A DNA stretch of 64,000 nt from Tanypteryx hageni (GCA_028673005.1 CM054114.1:23899369-23963368), one strand, 5' to 3'; shown: positions 43,646-56,754, numbered from the stretch's first letter. Program-made: numbers and translations. Notes: generated by a model from the sequence alone, not told the origin.

Positions 43646-44966
43646 TTATTCTTGGTTAAACCTGGTTCTCCATATACTCCTATTTTCCGCTGTCCTCTTT
43701 ATATCTTGATAACTCTCTTTCCCCTTCAAAACGTCTATCAGCTGAAACCTTTTCCTACCTCTTTCCCTTTTCCCATCTAGTTTTCCTTCTAACACGTCTT
43801 TAATCATACTCTCTCTCCTCAGGTAATGTCCAACCCAGTTAGCCTTCCTCTTTCTGATAGTCTGTATAATAATTCGCTTCTCTCCTATTCTTCGTAGCAC
43901 TTCATCGTTTTTCATCCTATCTGTCCATTTTATCTTCAGCATTCTCCTCCAAGTCCACATTTCAAAGCTTTCCAAGTATTTGATGTCATTTTTCCTTAGC
44001 GTCCATGTTTCTGCCCCATACAATGCTATACTCCATACGTAGCATTTTATCAACTTCTTGCGGATATCTTCCCTTATATTCCCTGTAAGTAGTTGTTTCT
44101 TTCTCCTGAAAGCCGCTTTTGCTTTTCCTATTCTAGTTTTGATCTCATCCGTACATTTTGCCTCTCGTGTTATGATACTTCCAAGGTATTTATATTCTGA
44201 AACTTGTTCTAATGGCTTTCCCCCAATAGTTATGTTCAGATTCTCTTCTTTACCCGATATTCGAATGACCTTGGATTTTTCTGTATTTATTTCCATACCG
44301 TATTTTCTACCTGTTATCACTAGTCTATTTATCATTTTTTGTAGCTCCTCTTCCTTTCTTGCTGGAAGTACTTGATCATCTGCGTATTTCACTGTTCTTA
44401 TAATCCTTCCTCCAATTTTGAAATCCCCTGTGCCTTCTAAAGCTTCTTGCATTAGACTTTCTCCATATATATTGAATGGGGTTGGCGATAGGCAGCAGCC
44501 TTGTCTTACTCCTCTACCGATATTTATTCCGCAGGTGTCCACATTCTCAAACCTGACCTTTACAACTTGATTCTCATATAGATTCCTAATCAGTCTCCTG
44601 TCTTTCCAGTCTACACCTATATCCTTTAATATCTTCATCAACTTTACCCAATTTACTCTATCAAAGGCCTTCTGCCAGTCTACGAAACATGCGCAGATAT
44701 CTTGACTGTATTCTATTGCCCTTTCTGATATGATTCTAACTACTCCTATAGCATCTCTAGTTCCTCGTCCTTTTCTGAAACCGAATTGATCTTCCCCAAT
44801 TATTTCTTCTGCCTTTTTCTCCAGCCTTTTATTAAGAATCCTCGTGATGATCTTCGATGTGTGTGACAGAAGGCTTATAGTTCTGTAATCTTTACACTGC
44901 ATTGCCTTTGGCTTCTTCTTTAGAGGGATCATTGTTACTTCTAGGAAATCCTGAGGCCACTCTCGG
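43646..44966 (-). CDS. RTE-like reverse transcriptase, C-terminal two thirds of ORF2
   Basis: From about 44966 (REWPQDFLEVTMIPLKKK) the frame is open to the stop at 43646: CKDYRTISLLSHTSKIITRI, GEDQFGFRKGRGTRDAI, CFVDWQKAFDRVNW (palm A Asp), GRGVRQGCCLSPTPFNIY, KYADDQVLPA (YADD catalytic), EINTEKSKVIRIS, YKYLGSIIT, and a C-terminal YGAETWTLRKND and WVGHYLRRE region. The open frame extends to 45058 but that part is PLE sequence on the other strand. All RT catalytic motifs are present, so the element was probably active until the insertion. Confidence 0.88.
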
Positions 44967-44972
44967 AAGCTA

Positions 44973-45350
44973 GAAACCAGGTTCAAAGAACACCTTGCAC
45001 ACTTCAAACACAATAGATTTAACAGGTCTAGCGTCGCAATACACATACAGGAAAACAATCACCCGATTAAAATCGAAAACATGTCTCTCTTAAAATCAAC
45101 ACAAACCGACTGGAAACTAGACGCTTACGAGAGTATTTTCATAAACAAATTCAAAGAGACGGTTATGAATAACGACCGCGGACCTATCCCTTACTCACCC
45201 CTCTACTCGCTAACCGTTAAGAATTCCCCCACCCCTCTGCCCTCCTTTCACTTTTACCCGGAACACATAAATACACAAGACGAAACACAAACAATTCATA
45301 CGACTTCAGCTACTGAAGATGGGAGCATAGCTCCCGAAATACGTATCTAG
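44973..45350 (+). pseudogene. PLE GIY-YIG domain, C-terminal half
   Basis: 126 codons without a stop. The GIY and YIG motifs themselves are lost by truncation, and FKEHL and the SSVAIHIQENNHP block remain. It belongs to a different PLE lineage from the one at 7.4-8.4 kb: its sequence is intact and does not show that copy's frameshifts. The stop codon lies inside the hammerhead ribozyme stretch. Confidence 0.75.
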
Positions 45351-45352
45351 AG
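45308..45352 (+). ncRNA. Hammerhead ribozyme core of the Penelope-like element
   Basis: CTGAAGA (45313-45319, consensus CUGANGA) is followed by stem II GGGAG-CATAG-CTCCC (45321-45335), GAAA (45336-45339), a palindromic ATACGTAT giving a minimal stem III (45339-45346, U16.1 at 45346), and C17 at 45347, the predicted cleavage site. Stem I is short in the visible sequence: CTA (45310-45312) with TAG (45348-45350), then mismatches. Hammerheads with tiny palindromic stem III, working as dimers, are established for Penelope-like elements. The core is complete, while the weak stem I leaves activity uncertain. Confidence 0.75.
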
Positions 45353-45514
45353 ATTTCCAGAGTGCTTGTGCGTGTGTGTTTTCTTTTTCTTTTTTTAGGC
45401 TAGTTTTTGACAACAGGTCCCTGTAGGCCATCATCGTCCTGCAAACTTGTAAGTATAATTTTAATTTTCCTTATTTCTTATTGACGTGTGAGTGCCCTCT
45501 GGGTAAATTTACGG

Positions 45515-46972
45515 TTAAGGAGTTTTAAATTTTAATTCCTTTAGTTCCACTATCGCCTTTTCTACTTCGCTCTCCATAATACTTGGTCCTAAGTTGTCTT
45601 CTTCAATGTTTTCCTCATTTTCCAGTTCTATTTTTGCCGCTCCTGCCTGTTTGCTGTATAATTCCTTAATGTATTCTTCCCATACCTGTGCTACATCCTT
45701 TGTTTCTGAGACTATCTTCCCATCCGTATTCATAATTCCTTTACCACAAATTCCATTAGACTTCTTATCTTCTAATTCCAGTGCCCTAGCGTACATCATA
45801 TCGTACCGTCCTAACTTCTCCATTTGTTCTATTTCATCACATTTTCCTTTTATCCAATTTTCTCTAGCTTTATCTGTTACCCTTCTCAACTCATTGTTTA
45901 TGCGCCTATAGTTGGCTCTACCTTCTTCACTGTTAACGTTTTTCCATTTTCGTCTCTCATCCATTTTCTCCAGCATTTCCTTCGTGATCCATGGTTTTCT
46001 GATTTTCTTCTCTTGTTTTCCAATCTCTTTATCCAAGGTATCCTTGATACTGGTTTTAATTTCATCCCATTCTATATCAACGGTCTTCGGTTTGTTTTCC
46101 AACTTTCTTAAGTTATCTTCCAACTTCATGCTGACTACATCCTGCCTTTCTTTCAGTTTTTCTAGGTCCCAGGTCTGTCTTTCTCCTCTCGTTTTTCTTA
46201 TTTGTTTGAGCTTTGTACTCACGTCAAGTATTAGAAGGCTGTGATCTGACTCAATGTCTGCTCCTTGCAATGCCTTGGCGTTCTTTATGCTGTTCCTGAA
46301 TCTTTGTTTTACAAGGATGTAATCTATTTGGCATCTCATTCTATCTCCTGGGCTTTTCCATGTGTATAACCTTCGTTTATGGTTTTTGAACCATGTATTA
46401 GTCACTACAAGGTCATTATTGATGCAGAATTCTACGAGTTTCTCCCCTCCTCGATTTCTCTTCCCAAGTCTGTATTGCCCGACAACATTTTCTTCCTGTC
46501 CTTCTCCGACTATGCTGTTCCAATCTCCCATTATTATGCAGTTTACCTTTCCTCTTCCGTCTTCTTCGTAAATTTCATTAATTTGCTCATAGATCTCATC
46601 TATTTCTTCATCGTCATGAGCTGACGTTGGCATATATACCTGGATTATCAGCATGTCCACTGGGACTGCTTTTAGCTTTATTGCCATCAGTCTATCGTTC
46701 TTTGCTATTATCTTTGTCATGCTTTTCATCATATCTTTCCTAAGTACCAGAGCTACTCCGCTTTCCCCACTATTTCCTCCAGAATAAACTACCGTGAATT
46801 CTTCCGAGTCGAACTGTCCTTCTCCCTCCCATCTAGTTTCGCTTAGCCCTATAATGTCAACTCTATTTCTTCTCATTTCTTCTTTCAAGTTCTCTAGCTT
46901 TCCTGCCTTTCTCATAGTTCTTACGTTCCAAGTCCCTATTCGTAATTTACTTTCGACAAATGTTTTCCTCAA
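45515..46972 (-). CDS. RTE-like endonuclease (ORF2 N-terminal part)
   Basis: A 485-codon ORF with ATG at 46972. Residues 9-250 form the APE-like endonuclease: GTWNVRTM (N16), SETRWEG (E45), QVYMPT (111-116), MGDWNS (D150, N152), QIDYILV (D217) and SDHSLLILD (D243, H244). All catalytic residues are present. The linker contains KPWITKEMLEKM. It reaches the RT start at EVEKAIVELK and then runs into PLE sequence, ending after about eight foreign residues. It would have been continuous with the RT ORF at 44966-43646. Residues 1-193 have the duplicate at 1-581. Confidence 0.9.
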   Translation of the reverse strand: MRKTFVESKLRIGTWNVRTMRKAGKLENLKEEMRRNRVDIIGLSETRWEGEGQFDSEEFTVVYSGGNSGESGVALVLRKDMMKSMTKIIAKNDRLMAIKLKAVPVDMLIIQVYMPTSAHDDEEIDEIYEQINEIYEEDGRGKVNCIIMGDWNSIVGEGQEENVVGQYRLGKRNRGGEKLVEFCINNDLVVTNTWFKNHKRRLYTWKSPGDRMRCQIDYILVKQRFRNSIKNAKALQGADIESDHSLLILDVSTKLKQIRKTRGERQTWDLEKLKERQDVVSMKLEDNLRKLENKPKTVDIEWDEIKTSIKDTLDKEIGKQEKKIRKPWITKEMLEKMDERRKWKNVNSEEGRANYRRINNELRRVTDKARENWIKGKCDEIEQMEKLGRYDMMYARALELEDKKSNGICGKGIMNTDGKIVSETKDVAQVWEEYIKELYSKQAGAAKIELENEENIEEDNLGPSIMESEVEKAIVELKELKFKTP

Positions 46973-47258
46973 GGCAGTAACCCCGCCCGGAGATCCGATT
47001 GGGGGACTATTTTACCTCCGGATTGTTTTACCTCGAGAGAACTCATATTGTCCAACCATATAATATTTACTAGGGATTGTAATGTGGTAGTTTCCCCTCT
47101 TGCTTTCCATATAGCAGTACTGTAGCCGTTCAAATCGTCCTGATCACGCCTACAGCTGTATTGGATATAGACCCAACCAACATCATTTGTTTTCGGCTCT
47201 ATACCATACTGACAGTACTGCTGCCTACTGCCAGGCACTGATGATAGTTTTTTTTTTA

Positions 47259-47337
47259 TAAAACCTCCATTCGAGGGGTTTGAACTCCCGAACTTTGCAA
47301 TAGAAAGCCGACACGCTAAACACTACACCACCAGTGC
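47259..47337 (-). repeat. tRNA-derived head, copy 2
   Basis: Copy of 865-942. It differs by G to T in the A box (GTGTAGTGTTTAGC) and by one base in the B-box region (GGAGTTCAAACC). Confidence 0.6.
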
Positions 47338-47352
47338 ATATATATATATATA
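47338..47352. repeat. (AT)n, short allele in copy 2
   Basis: About 15 bases, against about 73 in copy 1. Confidence 0.9.
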
Positions 47353-47434
47353 CATAATAAAAGATATTTCTCTGTTTGATACACAATATGTGTTAAGCCT
47401 ATAATAGGTTATAACAAAACATATATATGTATAT

Positions 47435-47763
<329 letters not shown>

Positions 47764-47779
47764 AATATATATATATATA
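47764..47779. repeat. (AT)n, short allele in copy 2
   Basis: About 16 bases, against about 67 in copy 1. Confidence 0.9.
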
Positions 47780-48932
47780 AATAAAGCTACACACACTCCC
47801 TGCTTTAACACTGTTCTGCATTAACACTGAAAATAATGTAATACCTTTTTCCGAATTGCACTCACGCATTCCACATTAACGCTCTTCAAAATTTCTGGTG
47901 TAATTTATCAAGTCCACTGCACAGCGCCTCTGACGTTAGTATTTTCAGTAGCTTGATGATTCTGTGTACACTTGTCGATGCTTTTTAGTTCAAAATATAG
48001 AGTGAACTTTGTTTAAATTATATTTCCCCTTTAAATAAAAAGTCTGTGTGTCATAACCGGCAGTCAGAGGAGAAAAAGAGGAAAAACTTAACTCTCGAGG
48101 TTAAATTAGAGGTTTTATGGAGACTAAAAGCTGGAGAGTGCCAACATTTGTTTTTTGTGAATCGCTTCCTTTTTGATTGTTCAGTTTTTTAAAATGTGAT
48201 ACCGAGGTATTTGAATTTTTCTTTATTTGGTCTCATTCCATGTTCCTTTATTTATCAAGCACATGTGATAGTTCTTTTATGAATCCGTATTTCTTTATGA
48301 AAACTTAGTAAGATTTTGATAGTTTCGATGTACGATTTAGTTTTTGTCTTATTGGTGGCCTTCTCTTAATCGAACAGTATCTTCAGTCATGATGCTTATG
48401 TTATTATGTTCCAATTTTCTTTTAATAAAATTGTGGCTGTATAGTGACTATTGCCTCACCCTGTATATATAAGTAGACGCAGGTATCTTCTTCTACTCCG
48501 TTCTTCATTTATATTCAACTTTTATTGTTCAATTTAAAATATAATTGCAATGCAAATTATGACCTATTTTATGTTACGTAATATGGTTAACAAATAATAC
48601 TTTGGTGTATTATTTGTAAAATACTACCTATTTTCATTTCCATTAATAGAATCTGAAGGATGAATTGTATCTTATAACTTCATTTCTTATGGAAGTACAT
48701 GTTCCGAATAGCACTGTTTCAGTTAGCACTTGATTTTCCTGGCACCATTTAAGAACATCAAGTGTGTGTTGTTTGATACAGCTTAATTGGCTGAACAGTA
48801 GTAATAGAGCATGAGAATTGTGCAGAGTTATGTTGATTAGTATTTAATTTAAGCATTTTGATTTTTCATGATGATTTGTAGATTCTACAAATCAGTTAAT
48901 ATTTAGCTATTCATTCCTTAATTGATTCATTC

Positions 48933-49503
48933 TTGCACTTATTTCAGGCGGAGGTGGGAGAGGAGATAAATGGTGGGGGGGATGGAGTAGTGGAGGGTGA
49001 TAGGGGAGAGGGGGAGGAAGGGGGTGAGGGGGAGGAAGGGGGTGAGGGGGAGGAAGGGGGTGAGGGGGAGGAAGGGGGTGAGGGGGAGGAAGGGGGTGAG
49101 GGGGAGGAAGGAGGTGAGGGGGAGGAGGTTGAGGAAGTGGGTGAGGGGGAGGAAGGGGGTGAGGGAGAGGAAGGAGGTGAGGGGGAGGTGGTTGAGGAAG
49201 GGGGTGAGGGAGAGGAAGGAGGTGAGGGGGAGGTGGTTGAGGAAGTGGGTGAGGGGGAGGAAGGGGGTGAGGGAGAGGAAGGAGGTGAGGGGGAGGTGGT
49301 TGAGGAAGTGGGTGAGGGGCAGGAGGGGGGTGAGGGGGGTGTGGATGTGTTTTTTGGGAGGGGGGATTTTAATAGGGGAATGGCCTTACAGGGGTTTCAC
49401 AGGGTTTATTCGGGGGGGGGATAATTTTGGTCAAGACGGGTGGGCGGACTTGGTGGAGGAGTTGGTGGAGGTGGTAATAGGGGAGGAGGTTTTTGATGAC
49501 TAA
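48933..49503 (+). other. G-rich minisatellite / possible exon, copy 2
   Basis: Same acceptor-like TTTCAG and same acidic repeat as 2560-3084. It has six instead of seven leading EGEEGG units and one extra composite block of 21 codons (net +45 bp, in frame). One additional G in the run near 49412 shifts the frame, so the copy-1 C-terminus (GDNFGQDGWADL) is in a different frame from the repeat here. If the exon is real, this copy is broken or the repeat is not coding. Confidence 0.35.
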
Positions 49504-51151
49504 GAGGGAGGGAGGGATTGGATGGGGAAGGGGTTGGTTATCCAGAGCCCAGTGGCCAAGCTCCAGGACTATGGAGGGTCGTTGGTGGTGGTGGTAGGTA
49601 TGATACCATGTCTTTCATCAGATGCTACCTTTAATAGGCTAGAGCAAAGGTGACCTAATAAAACTGCTTAGGTTGCAACTTTTTATCCGGGCACTCTTAT
49701 AAAGTTTCAAAACGCTATCCAACTATTTAACCTCTGTTATCTGGTAACCCTAGGTATATGCATTGTCACAGATATGGATAAAATCAAAAAATCTCTAACT
49801 CCCATTGTAGGTTTTTGGACTCTGTACTGTTTTCATCTAATATTTTAATCAAATTTAGTAATATCTTTTTGGCTTTTTATATACTAAAATATATTTTATT
49901 AACAGTTAAGAAAATCTAAGCATAATAAAAAGAAACAATGTATTATTGTAGTTTTTTCTCACAGTGAGTATTCTCTGCAGCCATTTCTATCTTTAGCTTG
50001 TGCAATGTATTGTATCTATTGCACGTGCTTCCCTCGTAATCTAGCTCTGTTCTTCTTCCTGCTAGTTTTTCTTCACATACTTGTCTAGACAATGGTTATT
50101 AAACTTGCATTCCTGTCTTATGCATGGCAGCTTTCATGCCTATCCAATATAATTGGCTCCAAAAGTAACTTGTAAACCAGAATTCTTGCCTAAAGCTTAA
50201 GTTCTTTCTTATTATTTCTTTATTAAAAATTGAGCTAAAATATTATTACATAACTAAAATTTCCATTCCTATACTTCTATGCACATTCTTTCCATCTCCC
50301 CAACTTTATTCAATGTACATCTAACTTGAACTCGTTATATTCAATTCCATTCCCGTTATTTCTAAGCCCTTTGTCCATTTGAATGCTGACATCTTGCTAT
50401 CTGCTATTAGTGCTACACCATCAATATATACCAATGCCAGAGCACTTAAAGATTTCATATTTTAGTGTGCCAGCTAATCTCGTTTCTGCATATTTCATCA
50501 CTACATCCATACATTTATAATTAGTAAAACTCACAGTAATTTGACCTGGCATGGAATAATAACAAAATATCAAATGCAAGGCCTAATTTTGTCCTCACAC
50601 CTCCATGCACTTTTTTAAAGGCTTTTTCTAAATTAAATTTCAATAAATGCTTTTGTAAATCAACTAATGATTGATTGATTGATGTGTGACAATTGATTAT
50701 TTTCTTCCATTTTTTGGATAAAAGGTGATAAAAATGTTTAGTAAAATTTGGTTTGGAGTCCCATGAAGTTTGAGTGAACAGAAAAGGGTGCTATGAAATT
50801 TAAATGGTTGCGGAGCACTGCTCCAGAGGAATAAAAACCCTAACAACCAATGTCTTTGTCATCATCTTGTATTCCTCTTGTTGTCTTCTTTGTATTCATC
50901 TTCATGAACATCTTTGTTATCATCAACAACATCAGCTTTAAAGATTAGTTCACCTTCACATCATTTATTGTTGTCAAAATAATGTTAGGTTAGTTAGGAA
51001 CCAATCTGCCTTTTTCCCATAAACCCTTGGTTCAGTCATCGTAGCTTTATGCCTTCATGGTATCCTTACACTGCAATCACTACAACATTTGAGTGTCTAC
51101 TGTATTATTGTTTAGATTACCCAAATTAATACTCTACTATTTTATTATTTA

Positions 51152-52193
51152 CCGTAAATACCCGCGTATAATGCCCACCCTCGTATAATGCGCAGGGAGG
51201 TTTTCAGCCTCGTAATCTATGATATTTCTATATACCCGCGTATAGCACGAACAGATTTCTTTTAGCGTTACTGTTCCAGAATAAAGTAGATGGTGTAACG
51301 TGGTCTAAAGCAATGATCGAATTATTGGTATTATGTATTGGTAACATAACGAAAGTGTGAAATGAAATTTTCGAATAACATTCCAAAAGAATGTCAGCTA
51401 ACTCAATCATTACATACTCTGTTTACTTACAGGATGATATTAGGATTAGGACACAATAATCCAATTATATCAATTTCATAGTATGGCATATGACATTGTT
51501 TGAGCTAATAAATTGAAGGAATGACGATAAACCTATGTCAAAGTTTTTTACATACGTTTTAGTCACGCCTGAGATGAACGGGTTTGCCCAACCTTCAGTA
51601 TTAACGTTATTAGAGCACTCTGGAGCACGCAAAAACGATAGTAAATAACCATAATTAACTACAGACTCTAAGAATCAAGAATAAACCACGTATGAATGCT
51701 GAGAGAAAAGTAGGGAACGATAACTTGATTTAGTTCTACAAGAAGCATCAGCTGCCAGCGTACTCAAAGGCATCAGCTGCCATTGTTTCTCATTGTAAGT
51801 AGTACCAGTACCTCACCACCAGGCCGGGCGCTGGTGTAGGATGACGTCATGCGTAAGATGACGATTCCGATAACAACATCGTAGAAGAATGTTCCAGTGA
51901 CGAAGAATTTCTTGGCTTTTAAAATGAATAAATACTGAATTCGTTCTTTTCATATCTAATTAATGTACGTTAATAGAATTAGTTAATAAATTTTAACTAT
52001 TATCTATCTTACTTTTCGTAAAAATCACCAATAAAATTATGAGGATACCCGGGCAGTAATTAATGAGCTGAAATTGTGGAAATATGGGATCAAATGAAAA
52101 TAGGAAGATTATGTACCCTCGCATAACACGCATCCTTATTTTTAACTCAAATATTTCGAAAAAATAGTGTGCTTTATATGCGGGTATTTACGG
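51152..52193. mobile_element. TA-flanked TIR element, copy 2
   Basis: Counterpart of 4733-5774. The left TIR keeps CCGTAAATACCCGCG, matching the right TIR better than copy 1 does. Confidence 0.7.
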
Positions 52194-53804
52194 TATATTG
52201 CAGCAGAGTGGGGTGGCCTAAATATTCCATATCATCAAAAATTAATTTATCTGTAATGAGTTAATTGTGACCAGTTACTTATAAATTAATATACTCTTGG
52301 TATGTAAAAACTTTGAGAATTACTCTTTTATGAGTAAGTGATAGTGCTCCAAAGTATCTCATAGATTGGTAATACATTTTCAAGGAAGCAGAGAAAAGTT
52401 ATGCTAAAGTGGTGTTTTAGGAAGAGTCCTTTATCTGCGTTATCTATGATAACCAATGAACATTCTTTTATTTTTTACTTTTTCCATACGTAGTATAGGG
52501 GAAAGTATTGTTTTGATGAAAAAAATCGACTTTGAGATTTCAACGGAAATACACATTTTGAGGTCCCCTGAACACGTTTTGACAATTTTCTCGATGTCTG
52601 TGTGTATGTGATAGGTATTTGTGGGTGCTCTAACTCAGAAATTATTAATCAGGTCAACGTGAAATTTTATATTTAACATTTTTATAAAAGTCACAAGAAC
52701 TGATTAGTTTTTGGTAAAAATCGGTCAACCAGAAATGAGTGTTTACTCTTGTCACATATCCATAATTTTTGGAATATTTGCTTTAATATTTGATAAATGT
52801 AAAAATGTATTGGAATAAAAGTTGTGGAAAATGAAATTTTCTACAACCTTTATTTGTGACATTTTCCCATAGAATGCATTGTTTAAGAGATATCTTTTAT
52901 TTTTAGCTGCCACCACCTACCGATGACTGTTGTTAACAATTGATAGATTAACCTAGAATTCCGATGATATACATACAACTATACATCATACTATATTGTA
53001 AGTACATATTTGGAATTTCATTACAATATATTTGAATGTTGGAAATTATTTAGGAATTTTCCTTAGGGGATAATGTAACATTCTGCATTGTGCATGTTTG
53101 AGTAGTTTAAAATAATTTTGGTTTATTCTCTTATTTTTCAAAACAAAGTATCTTAATTATAATAATGGGAAGTATGTGATTATTTTTCAAACGATAGAGT
53201 GGTAATCTAGAATTTATCGTATTACTTTGACATTTTTTTAGGAATCACTCAAACGGCCAATTTCATGGTTTTGTAAATGGGTAGCATAGGTACTCATTTA
53301 TTGTTTTATACATCAGTCAGTGGAATAAGGATAGGATTAATTAAAATTTTTATAGAATATGGAATTATTTATTCTCTCATTTTATTAATTTGATTTTCAG
53401 GTTTGGATTCTCATTTGATTGTCTCTTTCAATTGTTGGCCCTGTTATGTATGTCATCATAATCATACACACAAAATTATGCAAAGGAGATGCTCATCTTC
53501 CCTCGGTCATCTTGTGTTTGGTTTGTTTATGGCACTCTAGTGAAACAGGATTCAACTCTCAATCCTATTTCAGGTGAGATTTTAATTTCCCTCTCTTTTG
53601 AAAATATTGTTAATAGCTACAATTATTTGTTAAGTCTAACTAATAATACATTACATCATGATGACAGCTGGAATGATATTTTTAAAAATTAAATTGCCAA
53701 TTTTCTGTTAAATTTATACTTTCATATTGATCATATTCCTCTCAATAAATTAATTTCTCTCGTTATAAATTTCTTGCAAAGGCAAGTAAATACAAAGGGG
53801 TTTG

Positions 53805-54858
53805 CTAGGAAACTATAGGTAATGGGAGGTGGGGGGTGGGAAATGGAGTGGATATAAGGAGGGGGAGTGAGAAGGGTACAGAATGTATTAGACAATGTTA
53901 TTTATTGGTACCAATATGTAGATGGTGTTCTTTGTTTATGGAAAAGTACTGATAGACAGCTTGCTTGTTTTCTTTCCATTCTTAATTCCTTGCATCCTTC
54001 GATCACATTCATGCACGAGTTACAAGTAAATTCCCACCTCAACTTCCTTGATTTAACCATTACCATTGAAAACAAGTCACCATTTTGCTGTTTAGAAAAT
54101 CTACATACATGGACAACATTATTCATACCTCATCCAATCTTTCATAAGCAAGCCATGTTCCATTCGTCAGTACAGTCAGTACTTATTAAACTACCTTTAA
54201 GAAAGAATTTCTTTATTGCTGAATTACAAATCATAAAAACAATAGTCTTAAATAGTGGATATCCAGAAAAATTAATAGAACCTATTCTCCAGAAAAACAA
54301 AAGAACATCACTCTCAACATGACTTTCCCACTACAGCTTCCCGATAGACCCAGCCCCAAAAATGTTGCTTTTTGACCTTTCTTGAACCCTTATCCCACTG
54401 ATTGAATAAGTTATTCCCTAGTGATACCCACAGGATAGCTTTCCTTAGTAAAGTGAACTTTAGCCATATGTTGTGTAACAATAAAGGCCATGTGACTCCA
54501 AGTGATAAATGTGGTGTTTACAAAATTGAATGTGGTGACTGCCAAACTATATATATCGGTCAGGCTGGAAGGGAATTTACAAACAGGGAAAAAGAACATT
54601 GGCGGTGCTACATCTACAACAATAGGACTGCTTCTCAACTCACTCAGCACCTTCTTGATCATGGATATTTTTCTGATTTTGACTCAAAAATTTACATTGT
54701 GAAAATAAGGGTCACAGGCTTAATGCATTGGGAATTATAGAAATTGTTTCTGTTGTTAAAAGTGGCCACAATGTTATTAATGACTTTTTGTACCCTTCCC
54801 ACTCACCCCTCTTTGATATCCACTCCATATCCCCCCCTCCCCTCCCATTAGTTTCCTA
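53805..54858 (+). mobile_element. Penelope-like element remnant, copy 2
   Basis: Counterpart of 7386-8440 with the same YVDG change, the same frame breaks, GIY-YIG fragment at 54402-54740 and both inverted arms. A small difference (CCCAGCCCC against CCCACCCCCC) lies between the two coding fragments. Confidence 0.8.
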
Positions 54859-55160
54859 ACAAACCCAATGACTCCACCTACTCAGCAACCGGTCACCTTC
54901 CTCTGGGCCCAGATTTAAATGTAACCAACCTAAGCATTCGAATTTAATGTAATTTCATTCTACTATACCTGAAAATCTGGAGCCGACTTATACACGAGAC
55001 ATACAAAAAAACAAAACATTTGATGAAAAAGACAGGTGTCAACCTATTCACGAGATCAATTTATACATGAGTATATATGGTATATTGGATCCATGTACTT
55101 GAAAAATATCGCATTTAGAATCCATAAATGATACCTAGTGACACCTCCTGCTAGCAAATG

Positions 55161-56600
55161 CAGTAAACTCTTGTTAACACAAACTCCAAGGGAGAATCAA
55201 ATCATGTGTTCGGTTTAACAGAGTTCGTGATAACCGAATTATATATGAAAAACTGAAAAAATATTACAAATTTCTGCTTAAATATATGTACCTACCTATA
55301 ACCTGTTCATGTTAAATACATTATTGTTAATAACACCACAAATGCACAATTTTGAGTAATATTCAAATTAACGTAACGTTAAATTTGATGTAAATGATAG
55401 ATCTCAATTATCTGCAAATTTATAATGTTCACCTTGAAGTTAAATGATGTAAATACATATGTCTTAACTTACTTTTACTAAATCTAAATCACGTAGGTTT
55501 TTTATTTTCGTTGTTGTCCCTGCAGATACAACATGGTCGATTATATCATATTTATTTTTACAATTGTGGATAGTGTCAATTTCTGATTTTTATATTTTTC
55601 TATAATTCTTTTTTTTTTAATACCCCATTCTGATACCTGTAGAATTTTCATTTTTGTTGCCAATGTAATTGAAATTTGGCTTGTTTTGCAACTTGTGCCA
55701 TTCATTTATATGGTTGAATGTTTACACACGAAACTATTGTCTAACAGGGGAAGATGGTGAGATGTGGATGTTTATTTCTTTCACAATCAAGAAGCAATAC
55801 TATTGGTCGAGCCATAGTCGCCTTGCTAAATTTATAATTTTTTGTGGGAAGAAACAGAGGACAATGTTGGAATATCCAGGTCTGTGATTTTCTTTGGCAA
55901 GGCGAAGGTCAAATACAAAATATAAATTTTGTTTGATGACACCCAATAGCTTACCCGAATTTTTGAATTCCACTTCTTGGAGTGAGAGAAAAACACTTCT
56001 GTCTCTGCACAGCCATGTTCTCGCAGGCATGGTAAATGGTGCAGAAGCGCAGTAAGCTCCCAGCACCTGTGAATTTGAGTGTTTAGCAGTTGTGCATCCT
56101 CATCAGAATTGCTATCGTATCAAGGCATACCGTTGTTGATTGTGAATGATGATATCAAGCAAAATAATTTTGGTGATCTGTTCAAATAAAAAAATTACCT
56201 CAAGGAATGCAAATACCTATGTTAATACAATGAAAGCATCTGCGTTTGTAATATCCTTCTGATGATGAAAAACGACTGAAGACAGTTAGAGCCAGGAATG
56301 AAGAAAATTGTGGAATCATCGATCATAGCATTCCAAGGCATCCTCATATTGAACTTATCTCACAAACAACCTCTCCACATGCCAGAAATAAAGTAATATG
56401 GCTGTAAAATAGTTTTGACTAAACACAAGTGTTCGTGTTAACTAATTACTTGAGTTCTTGGTTCCCAAATTTTGTTCAAAGTTCGTCTTAAGCGAATTTT
56501 GTTTTAACCAACCAACTCGCATACATTAATCCATACATTCAGTGCCGGGGAAAATATTTGTTCATGTAAACCATGTGTTTGTGTTAACGAGGCTTTACTG
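55161..56600. mobile_element. TIR element 1.44 kb, copy 2
   Basis: Counterpart of 8743-10183, one base shorter in a T-run. Confidence 0.6.
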
Positions 56601-56754
56601 TGCCTATACAAATATGCATGGCTGAAAGAAAATGATGAGGTAAGTCAGACCAGATGAAATCACTGTGCAGGCTGAATATGACCCACAGACCATACTTAGG
56701 TGATGTCTGCACAACATGAGGTTATAATACATAATGTTGTTTTTATTTTTAATA

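Larger units (their letters stand above)
44968..45538 (+). mobile_element. 5'-truncated Penelope-like element inserted in the RTE
   Basis: It lies opposite in strand to the RTE. From 44973 the frame reads ETRFKEHLAHFKHNRFNRSS, then HIQENNHPIKIENM and TDWKLDAYESIFI, the distal half of the PLE GIY-YIG domain, and ends at 45350 (APEIRI). The remainder to about 45538 is PLE 3' sequence. The RTE reads VELK just before and EWPQDF just after, so about 35-40 codons of RTE are missing. The insertion came with a target deletion, or a later deletion removed them. Confidence 0.8.
43597..47245 (-). mobile_element. Near full-length RTE-like LINE, interrupted by a PLE fragment
   Basis: The 3' end on the minus strand is a (TGA)n-type tail (plus strand ATCATCATCATCATAGG at 43602-43617) preceded by a hairpin GTCTGTC-CGTA-GACAGGT, both typical of RTE/BovB-like elements. 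Endonuclease and RT ORFs are open on either side of a ~570-bp PLE insertion. The leader reaches to about 47245, next to a tRNA-derived head. The left part of copy 1 (1-864) is the duplicate of 46392-47258. Confidence 0.88.

Noticed and set aside
45594..46624. Several plus-strand Ser/Phe-rich ORFs
   Set aside because: Shadows of the RTE endonuclease ORF on the minus strand.
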